Assembly: GCA_947493745.1 (NCBI GenBank)
Contig: CANLSM010000009.1
Location: 62,001 to 126,000 of the forward strand
DNA from: an uncultured Paracoccaceae bacterium
Lineage (GTDB): Bacteria; Pseudomonadota; Alphaproteobacteria; Rhodobacterales; Rhodobacteraceae
DNA: 64,000 nt
Direction: 5' to 3'
Part shown: positions 46,349-55,793 of the stretch, piece by piece
How the letters are laid out: each line of letters opens with the position of its first letter
Position numbering within the stretch: the stretch's first letter is position 1
Translations under genes and position numbers: made by a program
Notes under the pieces: model-generated
The model's database searches: none
What the model was told of the DNA's origin: nothing
What the model saw: the letters and a program-made list of their open reading frames with translations, nothing else

Positions 46349-47158
46349 TTAGCGGCTTTCCGCCAGTGGCCAGTAGAAGTCGGGCGGGATCCCGGCCTCT
46401 GCACGCTTTTCCTCGTTGAATGGCGGCTTCAGCGGACCATGAAAATACCGCTCAACCAATTGATGAAATGCATCTTTCGGATCAACCAGAGAGCGACCAC
46501 ACTGATAGTGGAACCACTTGGAGCCATAGGCGACATGGCCGACCTCCTCGGCATAGATCGTCTCAAGGGCCGCGACCGAGGCGGCATCATCAGCGCGTTT
46601 GAAGATGTCGATCATGCCGGGCGTCACGTCCAGTCCGCGCGCCTCCAGCACCATCGGCACCACGGCCAGCCGTCCTTCGAAGTCATCGATCGTATCGGCG
46701 GCAGCCCGCCACATCCCGGCATGGGCGGGCAGGGCGCCGTAATGGCTTCCATAAGCTTCCAGCCGATCGGCGAGCAGATTGAAGTGTTTGCTCTCCTCAT
46801 CGGCCGCCTTCACCCAGTCGTCGTAAAAGCCCGGTGGCATCTCGATATGGGCAAAACGCGCGATGATGTCCCAATGCAGATCGACGGCGTTTAATTCGAT
46901 ATGGGCAATGGCATGCAGCAGGGCGATCCGACCGGCCTCGGTTCCCGGTCGCCTGCGCGGCACATCACGCGGGTGGAGTAACTCAGGTCGCTCCGGTCGG
47001 GCCGGATTGTCCGGCGGCGCCGTCGATCCAAGGGGCAGGGGATGGCCTGCCTCACGGGACGCGAACCATTCGCCTGCGAGCGTCCGGGAGAGCGTGGTTT
47101 TCTCCCGCGCGTCAGCCGTGGTCAGAACCGCAACGGCACAATCGGTGAGCGTCTTCAA
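46349..47158 (-). CDS. ferritin-like DUF455 family protein
   Basis: A 269-residue helical protein of the DUF455 (COG2833) family. Residues that could form a di-iron site are visible in AIAHIELNAVDLHWD, DEESKHF and EEVGHVAYG. The function is unknown; ferritin-like diiron proteins oxidise iron or substrates. The start overlaps the bcp stop by four bases (ATGA), so it is translationally coupled with the peroxiredoxin, which supports a link with peroxide or iron stress. Confidence 0.85.
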   Translation of the reverse strand: MKTLTDCAVAVLTTADAREKTTLSRTLAGEWFASREAGHPLPLGSTAPPDNPARPERPELLHPRDVPRRRPGTEAGRIALLHAIAHIELNAVDLHWDIIARFAHIEMPPGFYDDWVKAADEESKHFNLLADRLEAYGSHYGALPAHAGMWRAAADTIDDFEGRLAVVPMVLEARGLDVTPGMIDIFKRADDAASVAALETIYAEEVGHVAYGSKWFHYQCGRSLVDPKDAFHQLVERYFHGPLKPPFNEEKRAEAGIPPDFYWPLAESR

Positions 47159-47628
47159 AGAGCCTTCACCGCCTCAAGCACCGCATCGACATGGCCCGGC
47201 ACTTTCACCTTCCGCCAGACCTGCGCGATCTTGCCGTCCGCATCGATCAGGAAGGTAGAGCGTTCGATACCCATATAGGTCTTGCCGTACATAGACTTCT
47301 CGACCCAGACGCCATAACTCTCGCAGAGATCGCTGTTCTCGTCGGACAAAAGCACGACGCCAAGATCGTGTTTGGCCACGAACTTGTCATGCTTGGCCAC
47401 ACTGTCTTTTGAGACGCCCAGAACGACTGCTCCTGCGACCTTGAACTCATCCAGTTTTTCGGTGAAGCCAATCGCCTCCTTCGTGCAGCCGGATGTGTCA
47501 TCGCGCGGATAGAAATAAAGCACGACTTTTGAGCCTGCGTAGTCGTCGAGTGACACGGTTTCGCCACCATCTCGTGGGACCGAGAATGCTGGTGCGGTCT
47601 GGCCGGGCTCTGGGGCTGTTTTGGTCAT
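47155..47628 (-). CDS. bcp: thioredoxin-dependent peroxiredoxin, Bcp/PrxQ type
   Basis: A 157-residue peroxiredoxin that reduces hydrogen peroxide and organic hydroperoxides. The peroxidatic Cys lies in DTSGCTKEAIGF near residue 46. E. coli Bcp has a second (resolving) Cys five residues later; here that position is Ile, so this is a one-Cys variant or uses a more distant resolving residue. The ATG at 47628 gives the usual length. It is the first gene of a pair with DUF455. Confidence 0.93.
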   Translation of the reverse strand: MTKTAPEPGQTAPAFSVPRDGGETVSLDDYAGSKVVLYFYPRDDTSGCTKEAIGFTEKLDEFKVAGAVVLGVSKDSVAKHDKFVAKHDLGVVLLSDENSDLCESYGVWVEKSMYGKTYMGIERSTFLIDADGKIAQVWRKVKVPGHVDAVLEAVKAL

Positions 47629-47749
47629 GGGAGCTATGCCTCGCTGCTGAAAGAACTATATGGTTTCCCGAGATATGCGTGTTTTGTTGACCGCTTCAAG
47701 GGCAGGCCTGTATCCTGCCGTCTGAACCTGAGAAAGTGTCCCAGCCCTT

Positions 47750-50700
47750 ATGGTCCTCGCGGCCCGAAAAAAACCGGTCAAACGCACCCATCATGTGATG
47801 TGGGGCACCCGCTGCACACATTTCCTGTTGCGCGAGGCGGGATCGCTTTTTCTCAAGCTGATCATTCTTGCGGTGCTGCTGGTTGGCGCGGGCGTCTTCT
47901 TCATGGACAAGAAGATCGTCGATATCCCCTTTGCCGCCGAGCAGGTTGAGCGGCAAATCGCCAAGCGCCTGACCGGGGCCGCGGTCCAGGTCGACCGGTT
48001 CGAGATGGTGCTCGGCGAGGGTGAGGTGCCAAGTGACGTGGTGCTGCGCGATGTCACGCTGATAGATGATCTGGGCGAGACGCTGGTCAGGGCGCCGGTC
48101 ATCCGCACCGGTTTCTCGATGATGGAGGCGCTCAACGGAAAATGGCGTCCGAAGACGTTCGAGGTCGAGGGCGTCAGCGCGACATTCCGCAGAGACAGAT
48201 CCGGCAGGGTGTCGATGTCCCTTGGCAGTCTGGGGGCAGGGCAGTCGGCTCTCTTTCAGGGTGGGGCCACAGATATAGGCGCGCTTCTGGCCGGTGGCCA
48301 GGCCGGCAATGGTGGCGGCATTTTTGAGGACCTGAGCGAGATCACATTCTCGCAGATGGATCTTCGGTACGAGGATGAGCCCACCGGTCAGATATGGCAA
48401 TCCACCGATGCCATCGTTCAGCTCACCCGGACCGAGGAGGGGCTGAGCGGTGTGGTCCGCGCCCACCTGTCTGACGGTCTACGGGAACCGACGCAAGTGT
48501 TCGCCCGGTTTGAGCAAAGCGAGATCACGGGCGACAGCAGGCTGCTGGCCGAGTTCGAGAACGCCGCCCCCGTCGATATTGCCAATCAGGTCAGGGCGCT
48601 CGATCTCCTGCGTCTGCTCGATGCGCCGACCTCGGGAAACCTGAGTGCAACAATCCGGGCAGACGGCTCTCTGGGCGAGATGGCCGGTGTGCTGGAACTG
48701 GGATCCGGTGTCCTGCGGCCTGCCGAAGGTGCCGAGATCGACTTCGATCACGCCAAGTCATACTTTTCCTATAATCCGGCCCGCCAGGTTTTCTCCGTCG
48801 ATCAGTTCAATCTGGAGACATCCGTGGGCCGGTTGAGCGCTACGGGCCGCAGTCAGATCAGCTTTGATGACGCTGGACAGCGTGTGACCTCACTGGTCTC
48901 ACAGCTTGAGTTTCGCGACATCGAGTTGCTCCAAGGCGCAATGCTGCCCGAGGCGGTTGAATTCGAGGGCGGTAGGGTCGGCCTGCGGCTGACGCTTGAC
49001 CCGTTTCGGGTCGATCTTGGAGAGTTGACCCTGCTTGAGGACAAGCTCCGCCTGTCCGCCACAGGCAGTGCCGAATTGGATGGCCGAAACTGGAAAACCG
49101 CACTCGATATCGAGGCCGTCGGCCTCGACCGCAACCATGTGCTGGGCGCCTGGCCAGAACAGGTCCGGCCCAATATCCGCAAATGGGTCGCCAATCACGT
49201 TACCGGCGGCCAGATCAAACAGGCGCATGCAAGTCTGCGCCTCGGCGATGGCCCCTTGCGTCTCGCAACGCGGTTCGAGTTCGAGGAGGCCACATCCTAT
49301 ATCCTGCGGTCCATGCCGCCCATCGTGAACGGGCGCGGCATCGGAGAACTGACCCAGGACAGCCTGCGGATCAGTCTGCTGGACGGAAAGACAACTTCGA
49401 CCCAGGGCGGCCAGATCACGCTGGGCGAGTCCGAATTCCTGATTGCCGACATCCGGGCGAAGCCGGCGACGGGTATCGCGAACATTACGGCCGCCGGGGA
49501 CATACCGGCCCTTCTGTCGCTGGTCGATCACAAACCGCTTGCGTTCATCTCACGGCTCAACAGGACGCCCGATCTGGCCGAGGGTAATGCGACCGTACAG
49601 GCAGCCCTCAGCTTTCCATTCAAGAAAGACCTCCGGCCGGTCGATGTGACGGCCCGGGTGACCGCTGATCTCAGCGATGTCGTCACGGACACGATTGTTC
49701 CCGGTCGCCAGGTAGAGAGTGACGCCTTGCGGCTTACCGCGTCGAACGAGGCGCTCCGTGTGGCGGGCATTGCGGATGTCTCGGGCGTGCCGTTTGATTT
49801 CGAATGGGCGCGCGATCTGGGCGAGGGTGCCGGGCCCGGCAGTGTCGTCGGAACCTTCCCCCTGAGCACGGCATCCATGCAGACCTTCGGTGTGCGTTTG
49901 CCGGAAGGATCTGTCTCGGGGCAGGCCGAGGGCAGGCTGGAACTGATGCTCCGACCGGACGGCCCACCGGATTTCGTGCTGAGCGCCGGTCTGGCATCGT
50001 CCCGGATCGCGATACCGGCGCTGGGATGGATGAAACCGACAGGACGGGCCGGGGACCTGCGGCTGACCGGCAGGCTTGGTGCGCCCGTCGATGTGCAATC
50101 CGTCCGGCTCGAGGCCGCAGGGCTTTTGGCCGAAGGGGATCTGACACTCGGCAATGCCGGTCTTGAGGAGGCGCGTTTCTCGCGGCTCAGGGTCGGTGGA
50201 TGGCTCGACGCACCGGTCACTCTGCGCCCCCGGACAAACGGTCGCGGCAGCCTCGCGATCAACGGCGGCACGGTGGACCTGCGCAATCTTGAGCCGGGCG
50301 GCGGCAGCGGTGCCTACCAGATCGCGTTCAATCCCGACCGGCTCGTTGTCTCGGATACGATCCAGCTTCACAGGGTGCGCGGCAATCTCGATACCGAAGG
50401 TGGCATCCATGGGCGGCTGACAGGTCTGATAAATGGCGGTGCGCCGATTGACGGTGTGCTGCAGCGGGACAAGCGCATCTTCCTGACCTCCAACTCGGGC
50501 GGCGAAGCCTTGCGGGACGCGGGCGTCTATCGCTCTGCCAGCGGCGGTGTGCTCCGCATCGCGCTGCGTCCTGGCGAGGGGCGGGGTGTTTATGACGGCA
50601 CACTCGATCTGCGCAACACCCGGGTTCAGAACGCGCCCGCGCTGGCCGAGCTTCTGAATGTCGCGAGCATCGTCGGTATCCCCGATACACTGGCCGGACC

Positions 50701-51082
50701 CGGCATCGGTTTTGCTCAGGTCGACGGCTTCTTTCGCCTGACACCGGACCGGATCACGGTCTGGGACGCCAAGGCGGTCGCCCCCTCGCTTGGCGTCACG
50801 CTGAACGGCACCTATGCACCTGCAACCCAGGCGCTCGATATGGAAGGGGTTGTTTCGCCGGTCTACTTCGTGAACGGCATCTTCGAGAAAGTGCCGGGGT
50901 TGGGGCGTATCCTGGGCGGGCGCGACGGAGAGGGGCTGCTGGGGTTCAACTATGCCATGCGCGGTCCTGCTGCCAGCCCGCAGGTGACGGTCAATCCGCT
51001 ATCGCTCTTTACGCCGGGTGCGTTCCGGCAGATATTCCAGCGCGACCCGGGCTTCACACCCGAGATATCCCGCAGCAACTGA
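47750..51082 (+). CDS. AsmA-like/DUF3971 envelope protein (YhdP/TamB-related)
   Basis: A 1110-residue protein with one N-terminal transmembrane helix (about residues 32-52), and a long periplasmic part of repeated beta-strand character. The C-terminal region has an AsmA_2-like segment (GPGIGFAQVDGFFRL, then VSPVYFVNGIFEKVPGLGRILGG, noted by its core PVYFVNGIFEKVPG). Members of this superfamily form hydrophobic grooves that carry phospholipids between inner and outer membranes. The ATG at 47750 follows a weak ribosome binding site. queA starts 12 bp after the stop, so the two are probably in one transcript. Confidence 0.85.
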   Translation: MVLAARKKPVKRTHHVMWGTRCTHFLLREAGSLFLKLIILAVLLVGAGVFFMDKKIVDIPFAAEQVERQIAKRLTGAAVQVDRFEMVLGEGEVPSDVVLRDVTLIDDLGETLVRAPVIRTGFSMMEALNGKWRPKTFEVEGVSATFRRDRSGRVSMSLGSLGAGQSALFQGGATDIGALLAGGQAGNGGGIFEDLSEITFSQMDLRYEDEPTGQIWQSTDAIVQLTRTEEGLSGVVRAHLSDGLREPTQVFARFEQSEITGDSRLLAEFENAAPVDIANQVRALDLLRLLDAPTSGNLSATIRADGSLGEMAGVLELGSGVLRPAEGAEIDFDHAKSYFSYNPARQVFSVDQFNLETSVGRLSATGRSQISFDDAGQRVTSLVSQLEFRDIELLQGAMLPEAVEFEGGRVGLRLTLDPFRVDLGELTLLEDKLRLSATGSAELDGRNWKTALDIEAVGLDRNHVLGAWPEQVRPNIRKWVANHVTGGQIKQAHASLRLGDGPLRLATRFEFEEATSYILRSMPPIVNGRGIGELTQDSLRISLLDGKTTSTQGGQITLGESEFLIADIRAKPATGIANITAAGDIPALLSLVDHKPLAFISRLNRTPDLAEGNATVQAALSFPFKKDLRPVDVTARVTADLSDVVTDTIVPGRQVESDALRLTASNEALRVAGIADVSGVPFDFEWARDLGEGAGPGSVVGTFPLSTASMQTFGVRLPEGSVSGQAEGRLELMLRPDGPPDFVLSAGLASSRIAIPALGWMKPTGRAGDLRLTGRLGAPVDVQSVRLEAAGLLAEGDLTLGNAGLEEARFSRLRVGGWLDAPVTLRPRTNGRGSLAINGGTVDLRNLEPGGGSGAYQIAFNPDRLVVSDTIQLHRVRGNLDTEGGIHGRLTGLINGGAPIDGVLQRDKRIFLTSNSGGEALRDAGVYRSASGGVLRIALRPGEGRGVYDGTLDLRNTRVQNAPALAELLNVASIVGIPDTLAGPGIGFAQVDGFFRLTPDRITVWDAKAVAPSLGVTLNGTYAPATQALDMEGVVSPVYFVNGIFEKVPGLGRILGGRDGEGLLGFNYAMRGPAASPQVTVNPLSLFTPGAFRQIFQRDPGFTPEISRSN

Positions 51083-51094
51083 TCACCGGCCTGT

Positions 51095-52144
51095 ATGCAA
51101 CTCTCAGATTTCGACTTCGATCTGCCCGAAGAGCTGATCGCGCTCAGGCCCGTCCGACCGCGCCCGGCCTCCCGTCTTCTGGTCAGCCGGGGAGAGCGGA
51201 TCGAGGACGCGCATGTCTCGGACCTTGCCGGATATCTCGATCCGGGTGATCTGCTTGTCTTCAACAACACCAAGGTGATCCCTGCACGGCTGAGCGGCAC
51301 CCGTAGGCGGGAGACGACCACCGGCTCGGGCGTTGCCGCCATCGAGGTCACGCTGATTGCAAAATCAGGCGAAACCTGGCGCGCGCTGGCACGCCCGGCC
51401 AAGCGTCTCGCCACCGGCGACATGATCAGCTTTGCCGAGGGCTTCGGTGCCGAGGTGATCGCCAAGGGGCAGGGCGGCGTGGTCACGCTCGCCTTCGACA
51501 GATCCGCAGAAACGCTGGAGGCCGCGCTTCAGACCCACGGGGTCATGCCGCTGCCACCCTACATCGCGGCGAAACGCAAGGCGGATGCGCGGGACATTGA
51601 GGATTACCAGACCGTCTTTGCCGAACAGGCAGGTGCCGTGGCGGCCCCGACTGCCTCGCTCCACTTCGATACCGGTCTGCTGGAGGATCTGCACGCGCGG
51701 GGCATCGCCTCCACCTACGTCACCCTTCATGTCGGCGCCGGCACGTTTCTGCCGGTGAAGGTCGAGAAAATCGAAAGCCACAAGATGCATTCCGAATGGG
51801 GCGAGATCACCGAGGAAAGCGTCGAGGCCATCCGAAAGGCGCTGCGCGACGGCCGTCGCGTCATTCCCGTTGGAACCACCGCATTGCGTCTGCTTGAGAC
51901 GGCCGCAACCGGCCGGGGCGAAATCGCGCCATGGCGTGGCGATACGGACATTTTCATCCGTCCCGGTTACGCGTTTCGCATCGCAAGCGGCCTGATGACC
52001 AATTTCCATCTGCCAAAATCGACGCTTCTGATGCTGGTGGCAGCCCTCATGGGCAAGGCGCAGATCGACCGTATCTACGCCCATGCCATCGCCCGCAACT
52101 ATCGGTTCTTCTCCTATGGCGACAGCTCGCTCCTGCTGCCATGA
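51095..52144 (+). CDS. queA: S-adenosylmethionine:tRNA ribosyltransferase-isomerase
   Basis: A 349-residue enzyme that moves the ribosyl part of SAM onto preQ1 in tRNA to form epoxyqueuosine. It begins [16 protein letters not shown] and contains [31 protein letters not shown] and [14 protein letters not shown], all family landmarks. Length is normal. No other queuosine genes lie in the window. Confidence 0.97.
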   Translation: MQLSDFDFDLPEELIALRPVRPRPASRLLVSRGERIEDAHVSDLAGYLDPGDLLVFNNTKVIPARLSGTRRRETTTGSGVAAIEVTLIAKSGETWRALARPAKRLATGDMISFAEGFGAEVIAKGQGGVVTLAFDRSAETLEAALQTHGVMPLPPYIAAKRKADARDIEDYQTVFAEQAGAVAAPTASLHFDTGLLEDLHARGIASTYVTLHVGAGTFLPVKVEKIESHKMHSEWGEITEESVEAIRKALRDGRRVIPVGTTALRLLETAATGRGEIAPWRGDTDIFIRPGYAFRIASGLMTNFHLPKSTLLMLVAALMGKAQIDRIYAHAIARNYRFFSYGDSSLLLP

Positions 52145-52243
52145 GATGAAAACGACGCCCGACAGTCGGTCTTAAGATGTTCGACTCGAATTGGGGCCTA
52201 TACGGGGGGACTGACTGACGGCGCTGGAAGAGGATGATCCGGC

Positions 52244-53521
52244 ATGATTACTGTTTTCAGAAGCACCTGGGCCCTTCTGCTGGGGCTGATGCTGCTGATG
52301 GTCGGCAACGGCCTTCAGGGTACGGTGCTCGGCGTGCGCGGGAACATCGAAGGATATTCGGCCACAACGATGTCCTGGGTGATGGCCGCCTATTTCCTTG
52401 GATTTCTAGGCGGGTCGCGTATCACGCCGTTACTGATCCGGCGGGTCGGGCATGTCCGTGTCTTTGCGGCGCTGGCCTCCACGATCTCGGCCGCGTTCAT
52501 CCTCTATGGCGCGGCGCCGAACCCCTATGCGTGGTCGATCATGCGGCTTGTCGTGGGGTTCTGCTTTTCGGGCGTTTATGTCGTGGCGGAAAGCTGGCTC
52601 AACAACGCTGCGACGAACGAGACACGCGGCAAGGCGCTGTCGCTCTACCTGATCGTGCAGATGGTGGGGATCGTGGCGGCCCAGGGACTGTTGCTGCTCG
52701 CCGATCCTGCCGGATGGACGCTTTTCGTCGTTATGTCGGTCTGCGTTTCGATCTCGTTTCTGCCGATCCTTCTGACGGTTTCTCCTGCGCCGCTCTTCGA
52801 TACGACCAAACCGATGAGCCTGAAGAAACTCTTTCAGGTCTCGCCGCTCGGCATGGTCGGTGTCTTTCTGCTGGGCGGTGTGTTTTCGGCGCTCTTCGGC
52901 ATGGCACCGGTCTATGCGATCGAGCGGTCCTTGGAGCTGACGGACATCTCCATTTTTATCGGGCTGATCTACCTTGGCGGCATGCTGTTGCAGTATCCGC
53001 TGGGCTGGCTGTCGGACCGGATGGACCGCCGCGTGCTGATCACGATTGTCACCGCATCCTGTACCACCATCATCGCGCTCGGATTGCCGTTCACGGACGT
53101 CAAGCCGGTGCTCTTTGCCATCGCATTTCTGACCGGCGGCATTGCCAACCCGCTCTATTCACTGCTGCTGGCCTACACCAACGACTTTCTCGATCATGAC
53201 GATATGGCAGCTGCCTCGGGCGGTATGATCTTCGTCAACGGAATCGGCGCGGTCTCGGGACCGTTTGTCGTTGGATACATGATGACGAACTGGGGTTCGG
53301 ATTTCTTCTTTGTCTTTATCGCCACGCTCATGGGACTGACCGCAGTCTATGGCATCTACCGGATGACGCAGCGGCCCGCTCCGAATGTGGACGAGACATC
53401 CTACTATGCACCGGTGTTGCCGCAAGCCTCGCCGGTGGCGGTAGAGGTGGCCCAGGAAGTGGCCATTGACCGCGCTCTGGAAGATGAGGAAGATGCCGAT
53501 GCCGAGCCTTTACCAAGTTAA
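52244..53521 (+). CDS. MFS transporter (YcaD-like)
   Basis: A 425-residue major facilitator with twelve predicted transmembrane helices. The segment GWLSDRMDRR is the conserved loop 8-9 motif, and the layout with an early VGNGLQGTVLGVRG segment fits the YcaD-type sugar/drug efflux group. The C-terminal 50 residues form an acidic cytoplasmic tail. The transported compound is unknown. It is 99 bp after queA. Confidence 0.85.
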   Translation: MITVFRSTWALLLGLMLLMVGNGLQGTVLGVRGNIEGYSATTMSWVMAAYFLGFLGGSRITPLLIRRVGHVRVFAALASTISAAFILYGAAPNPYAWSIMRLVVGFCFSGVYVVAESWLNNAATNETRGKALSLYLIVQMVGIVAAQGLLLLADPAGWTLFVVMSVCVSISFLPILLTVSPAPLFDTTKPMSLKKLFQVSPLGMVGVFLLGGVFSALFGMAPVYAIERSLELTDISIFIGLIYLGGMLLQYPLGWLSDRMDRRVLITIVTASCTTIIALGLPFTDVKPVLFAIAFLTGGIANPLYSLLLAYTNDFLDHDDMAAASGGMIFVNGIGAVSGPFVVGYMMTNWGSDFFFVFIATLMGLTAVYGIYRMTQRPAPNVDETSYYAPVLPQASPVAVEVAQEVAIDRALEDEEDADAEPLPS

Positions 53522-53586
53522 AGCTTTTTTAAGCGGCAGGGCAGTGTCACAGTATCGATAAGAATCACCATGCTTTGGAGGGTAAG

Positions 53587-54159
53587 GTGTCTGATCCGAA
53601 AGAGATCGTTTCGTATTGGGTTGATGAGGTTGGCCCCGGGCAATGGTATAGCAGTTCCAAGGCGCTCGATGGCGATATCCGCAAACGGTTCGAAGCCGAT
53701 TGGGATCGGGCCATGGCGGGCGAGTATGACCACTGGATATGCAGTTCTGAGAGCGCTCTGGCGCTGCTCATCCTTCTCGACCAATTCCCGCGAAACATGT
53801 TCCGCAACACATCGAAAGCCTTTGCAAGCGACGCCAAGGCGCTCGCCAAATGCAAGAAGGCGCTCTCGCTTGGACATGATCAGAAGATAACGGGCTCGAA
53901 GCGGCAATTCTTCTACATGCCGCTCATGCATTCCGAAAACCTGACCGATCAGGACAAATGTGTCCGCCTGATGAAGCTGAACATGGAAGGGGACGACAAC
54001 CTGATCCATGCCAAGGCGCACCGCGAGATCATCCGGAAGTTCGGCCGGTTCCCATATCGCAACGATGCGCTGGAGCGGCGCAGTTCTCCCCATGAGACGG
54101 ATTTCATCGACAATCAGGGATATCAGAAAATCCTGCAGGATTTGAGCGCCTCGGCCTGA
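53587..54159 (+). CDS. DUF924 family protein
   Basis: A 190-residue helical protein of the DUF924 family (TPR-like fold). Typical segments are VSYWVDEVGPGQWY near the N-terminus, LILLDQFPRNMFR, FFYMPLMHSENL and FGRFPYRNDAL. The function is unknown. A GTG at 53587, after a GGAGGG ribosome binding site, is preferred over a TTG four codons upstream. Confidence 0.88.
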   Translation: MSDPKEIVSYWVDEVGPGQWYSSSKALDGDIRKRFEADWDRAMAGEYDHWICSSESALALLILLDQFPRNMFRNTSKAFASDAKALAKCKKALSLGHDQKITGSKRQFFYMPLMHSENLTDQDKCVRLMKLNMEGDDNLIHAKAHREIIRKFGRFPYRNDALERRSSPHETDFIDNQGYQKILQDLSASA

Positions 54160-54227
54160 TCCGGGCATTTGCATCCATTGCATGACGGCTCTGCAGCGGG
54201 TCCACTGGCATCGGTACGGAAACTGGT

Positions 54228-54237
54228 TTAACGTTAA
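54228..54237. promoter_or_regulatory. perfect palindrome upstream of lpdA
   Basis: TTAACGTTAA is a perfect 10-bp palindrome ending 29 bp before the lpdA ATG. It could be an operator or part of the promoter; no binding protein can be named from sequence. Confidence 0.3.
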
Positions 54238-54266
54238 GCCAACACTGGTTTCCGGGGAGAAATGAA

Positions 54267-55664
54267 ATGGCGTCTCAATCCTTCGATGTAGCTGTAATCG
54301 GTGCCGGGCCAGGTGGGTATGTCGCCGCAATCCGGGCCGCGCAGCTTGGCCTCAAGACGGCCGTGATCGAGCGCGAACATCTCGGCGGCATCTGCCTCAA
54401 CTGGGGCTGCATTCCGACCAAGGCCATGCTGCGCTCGTCGGAGGTCTTCCATCTGATGCACCGAGCCAAGGAGTTCGGCCTGAAGGCGGACGGCATCGAC
54501 TATGACATCGACTCTGTTGTCAAACGCTCCCGCGACGTAGCCAAGCAGCTTTCCGGCGGGGTCGGACATCTGCTGAAGAAGAACAAGGTCGCCGTCGTGA
54601 TGGGGGAGGCCACGATCCCGGCCAAGGGCAAGGTGACGGTCAAGACCGAGAAGGGGACGGAGGAGATCGCCGCCAAATCGATCATCCTCGCCACCGGTGC
54701 ACGCGCCCGCGAGCTGCCGGGGCTGGAGGCCGACGGCGATCTCGTCTGGACCTACAAGCACGCGCTCAAGCCGCCTCGGATGCCCAAGAAGCTGCTCGTC
54801 ATCGGCTCGGGCGCCATCGGGATCGAGTTCGCAAGCTTCTACAACACCCTTGGTGCCGACACGACCGTGGTCGAGGTCATGGACCGCGTGCTCCCGGTCG
54901 AGGACGCCGAGATATCCGGCTTCGCCAAGAAGGCCTTCACCAAGCAGGGCATGAAAATCATGGAGAAATCCATGGTCAAGCAGCTTGACCGCGCCAAGGG
55001 CAAGGTGACGGCTCATATCGAGACCGGCGGCAAGGTCGAGAAGATGGAGTTTGACACCGTCATCTCCGCCGTTGGCATCGTCGGCAATGTCGAGGGGCTG
55101 GGGTTGGAAGAGCTCGGCGTCAAGATCGACCGCACCCATGTGGTGACGGATGAGTACTGCCGCACCGGGGTAGAGGGCCTCTATGCCATCGGAGACATCG
55201 CCGGCGCGCCATGGCTCGCTCACAAGGCCAGCCACGAGGGCGTCATGGTCGCGGAACTGATCTCGGGCAAGAACAACGTCCACCCGGTGAAGCCGGAAAG
55301 CATCGCGGGCTGCACATACTGCCATCCGCAGGTCGCCTCCGTCGGATACACCGAAGCGCAGGCCAAGGAGAAGGGCTTCAAGATCAAGGTCGGTCATTTC
55401 CCGTTCATCGGCAACGGCAAGGCAATCGCCTTGGGTGAGTCCGAGGGCATGATCAAGACCATCTTCGATGAGAAAACCGGAGAGCTTCTGGGTGCGCACA
55501 TGGTCGGCGCCGAGGTGACCGAACTGATCCAGGGCTATATCGTCGGCCGCCAACTGGAAACCACAGAAGAGGATCTGATGCACACCGTCTTCCCGCATCC
55601 GACGCTCTCGGAAATGATGCATGAGAGCGTGCTGGACGCATATGGCAGGGCAGTGCATTTCTAG
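54267..55664 (+). CDS. lpdA: dihydrolipoyl dehydrogenase
   Basis: A 465-residue FAD-linked disulfide oxidoreductase, the E3 component of 2-oxo acid dehydrogenase complexes. It has the FAD motif GAGPGGYVAA, the redox pair in CLNWGC, the NAD motif GSGAIGIEFASF, and the C-terminal HPTLSE with the catalytic His. The CLNWGCIPTKAM form is typical of alphaproteobacterial E3 linked to pyruvate dehydrogenase, although E1 and E2 genes are not nearby. The ATG follows GGGGAGAAATGAA with a good ribosome binding site. Confidence 0.96.
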   Translation: MASQSFDVAVIGAGPGGYVAAIRAAQLGLKTAVIEREHLGGICLNWGCIPTKAMLRSSEVFHLMHRAKEFGLKADGIDYDIDSVVKRSRDVAKQLSGGVGHLLKKNKVAVVMGEATIPAKGKVTVKTEKGTEEIAAKSIILATGARARELPGLEADGDLVWTYKHALKPPRMPKKLLVIGSGAIGIEFASFYNTLGADTTVVEVMDRVLPVEDAEISGFAKKAFTKQGMKIMEKSMVKQLDRAKGKVTAHIETGGKVEKMEFDTVISAVGIVGNVEGLGLEELGVKIDRTHVVTDEYCRTGVEGLYAIGDIAGAPWLAHKASHEGVMVAELISGKNNVHPVKPESIAGCTYCHPQVASVGYTEAQAKEKGFKIKVGHFPFIGNGKAIALGESEGMIKTIFDEKTGELLGAHMVGAEVTELIQGYIVGRQLETTEEDLMHTVFPHPTLSEMMHESVLDAYGRAVHF

Positions 55665-55710
55665 GCAGGTATTGGTGAGGCAGCGCAAGCTCGCAAATAC
55701 AGCCTCTCTT

Positions 55711-55750
55711 GGGTATGATAAAAATGCATAATCAATATTATGTTAATAAT
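55711..55750 (+). promoter_or_regulatory. AT-rich block upstream of miaA
   Basis: About 20% GC over 40 bases in an otherwise G/C-rich region, with TATTAT at 55736-55741 as a possible -10 element. No matching -35 box is clear. Confidence 0.3.
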
Positions 55751-55793
55751 GGAGCATGCATGATCTCCCACCTTGACCGCAGCCACGGTTGAT

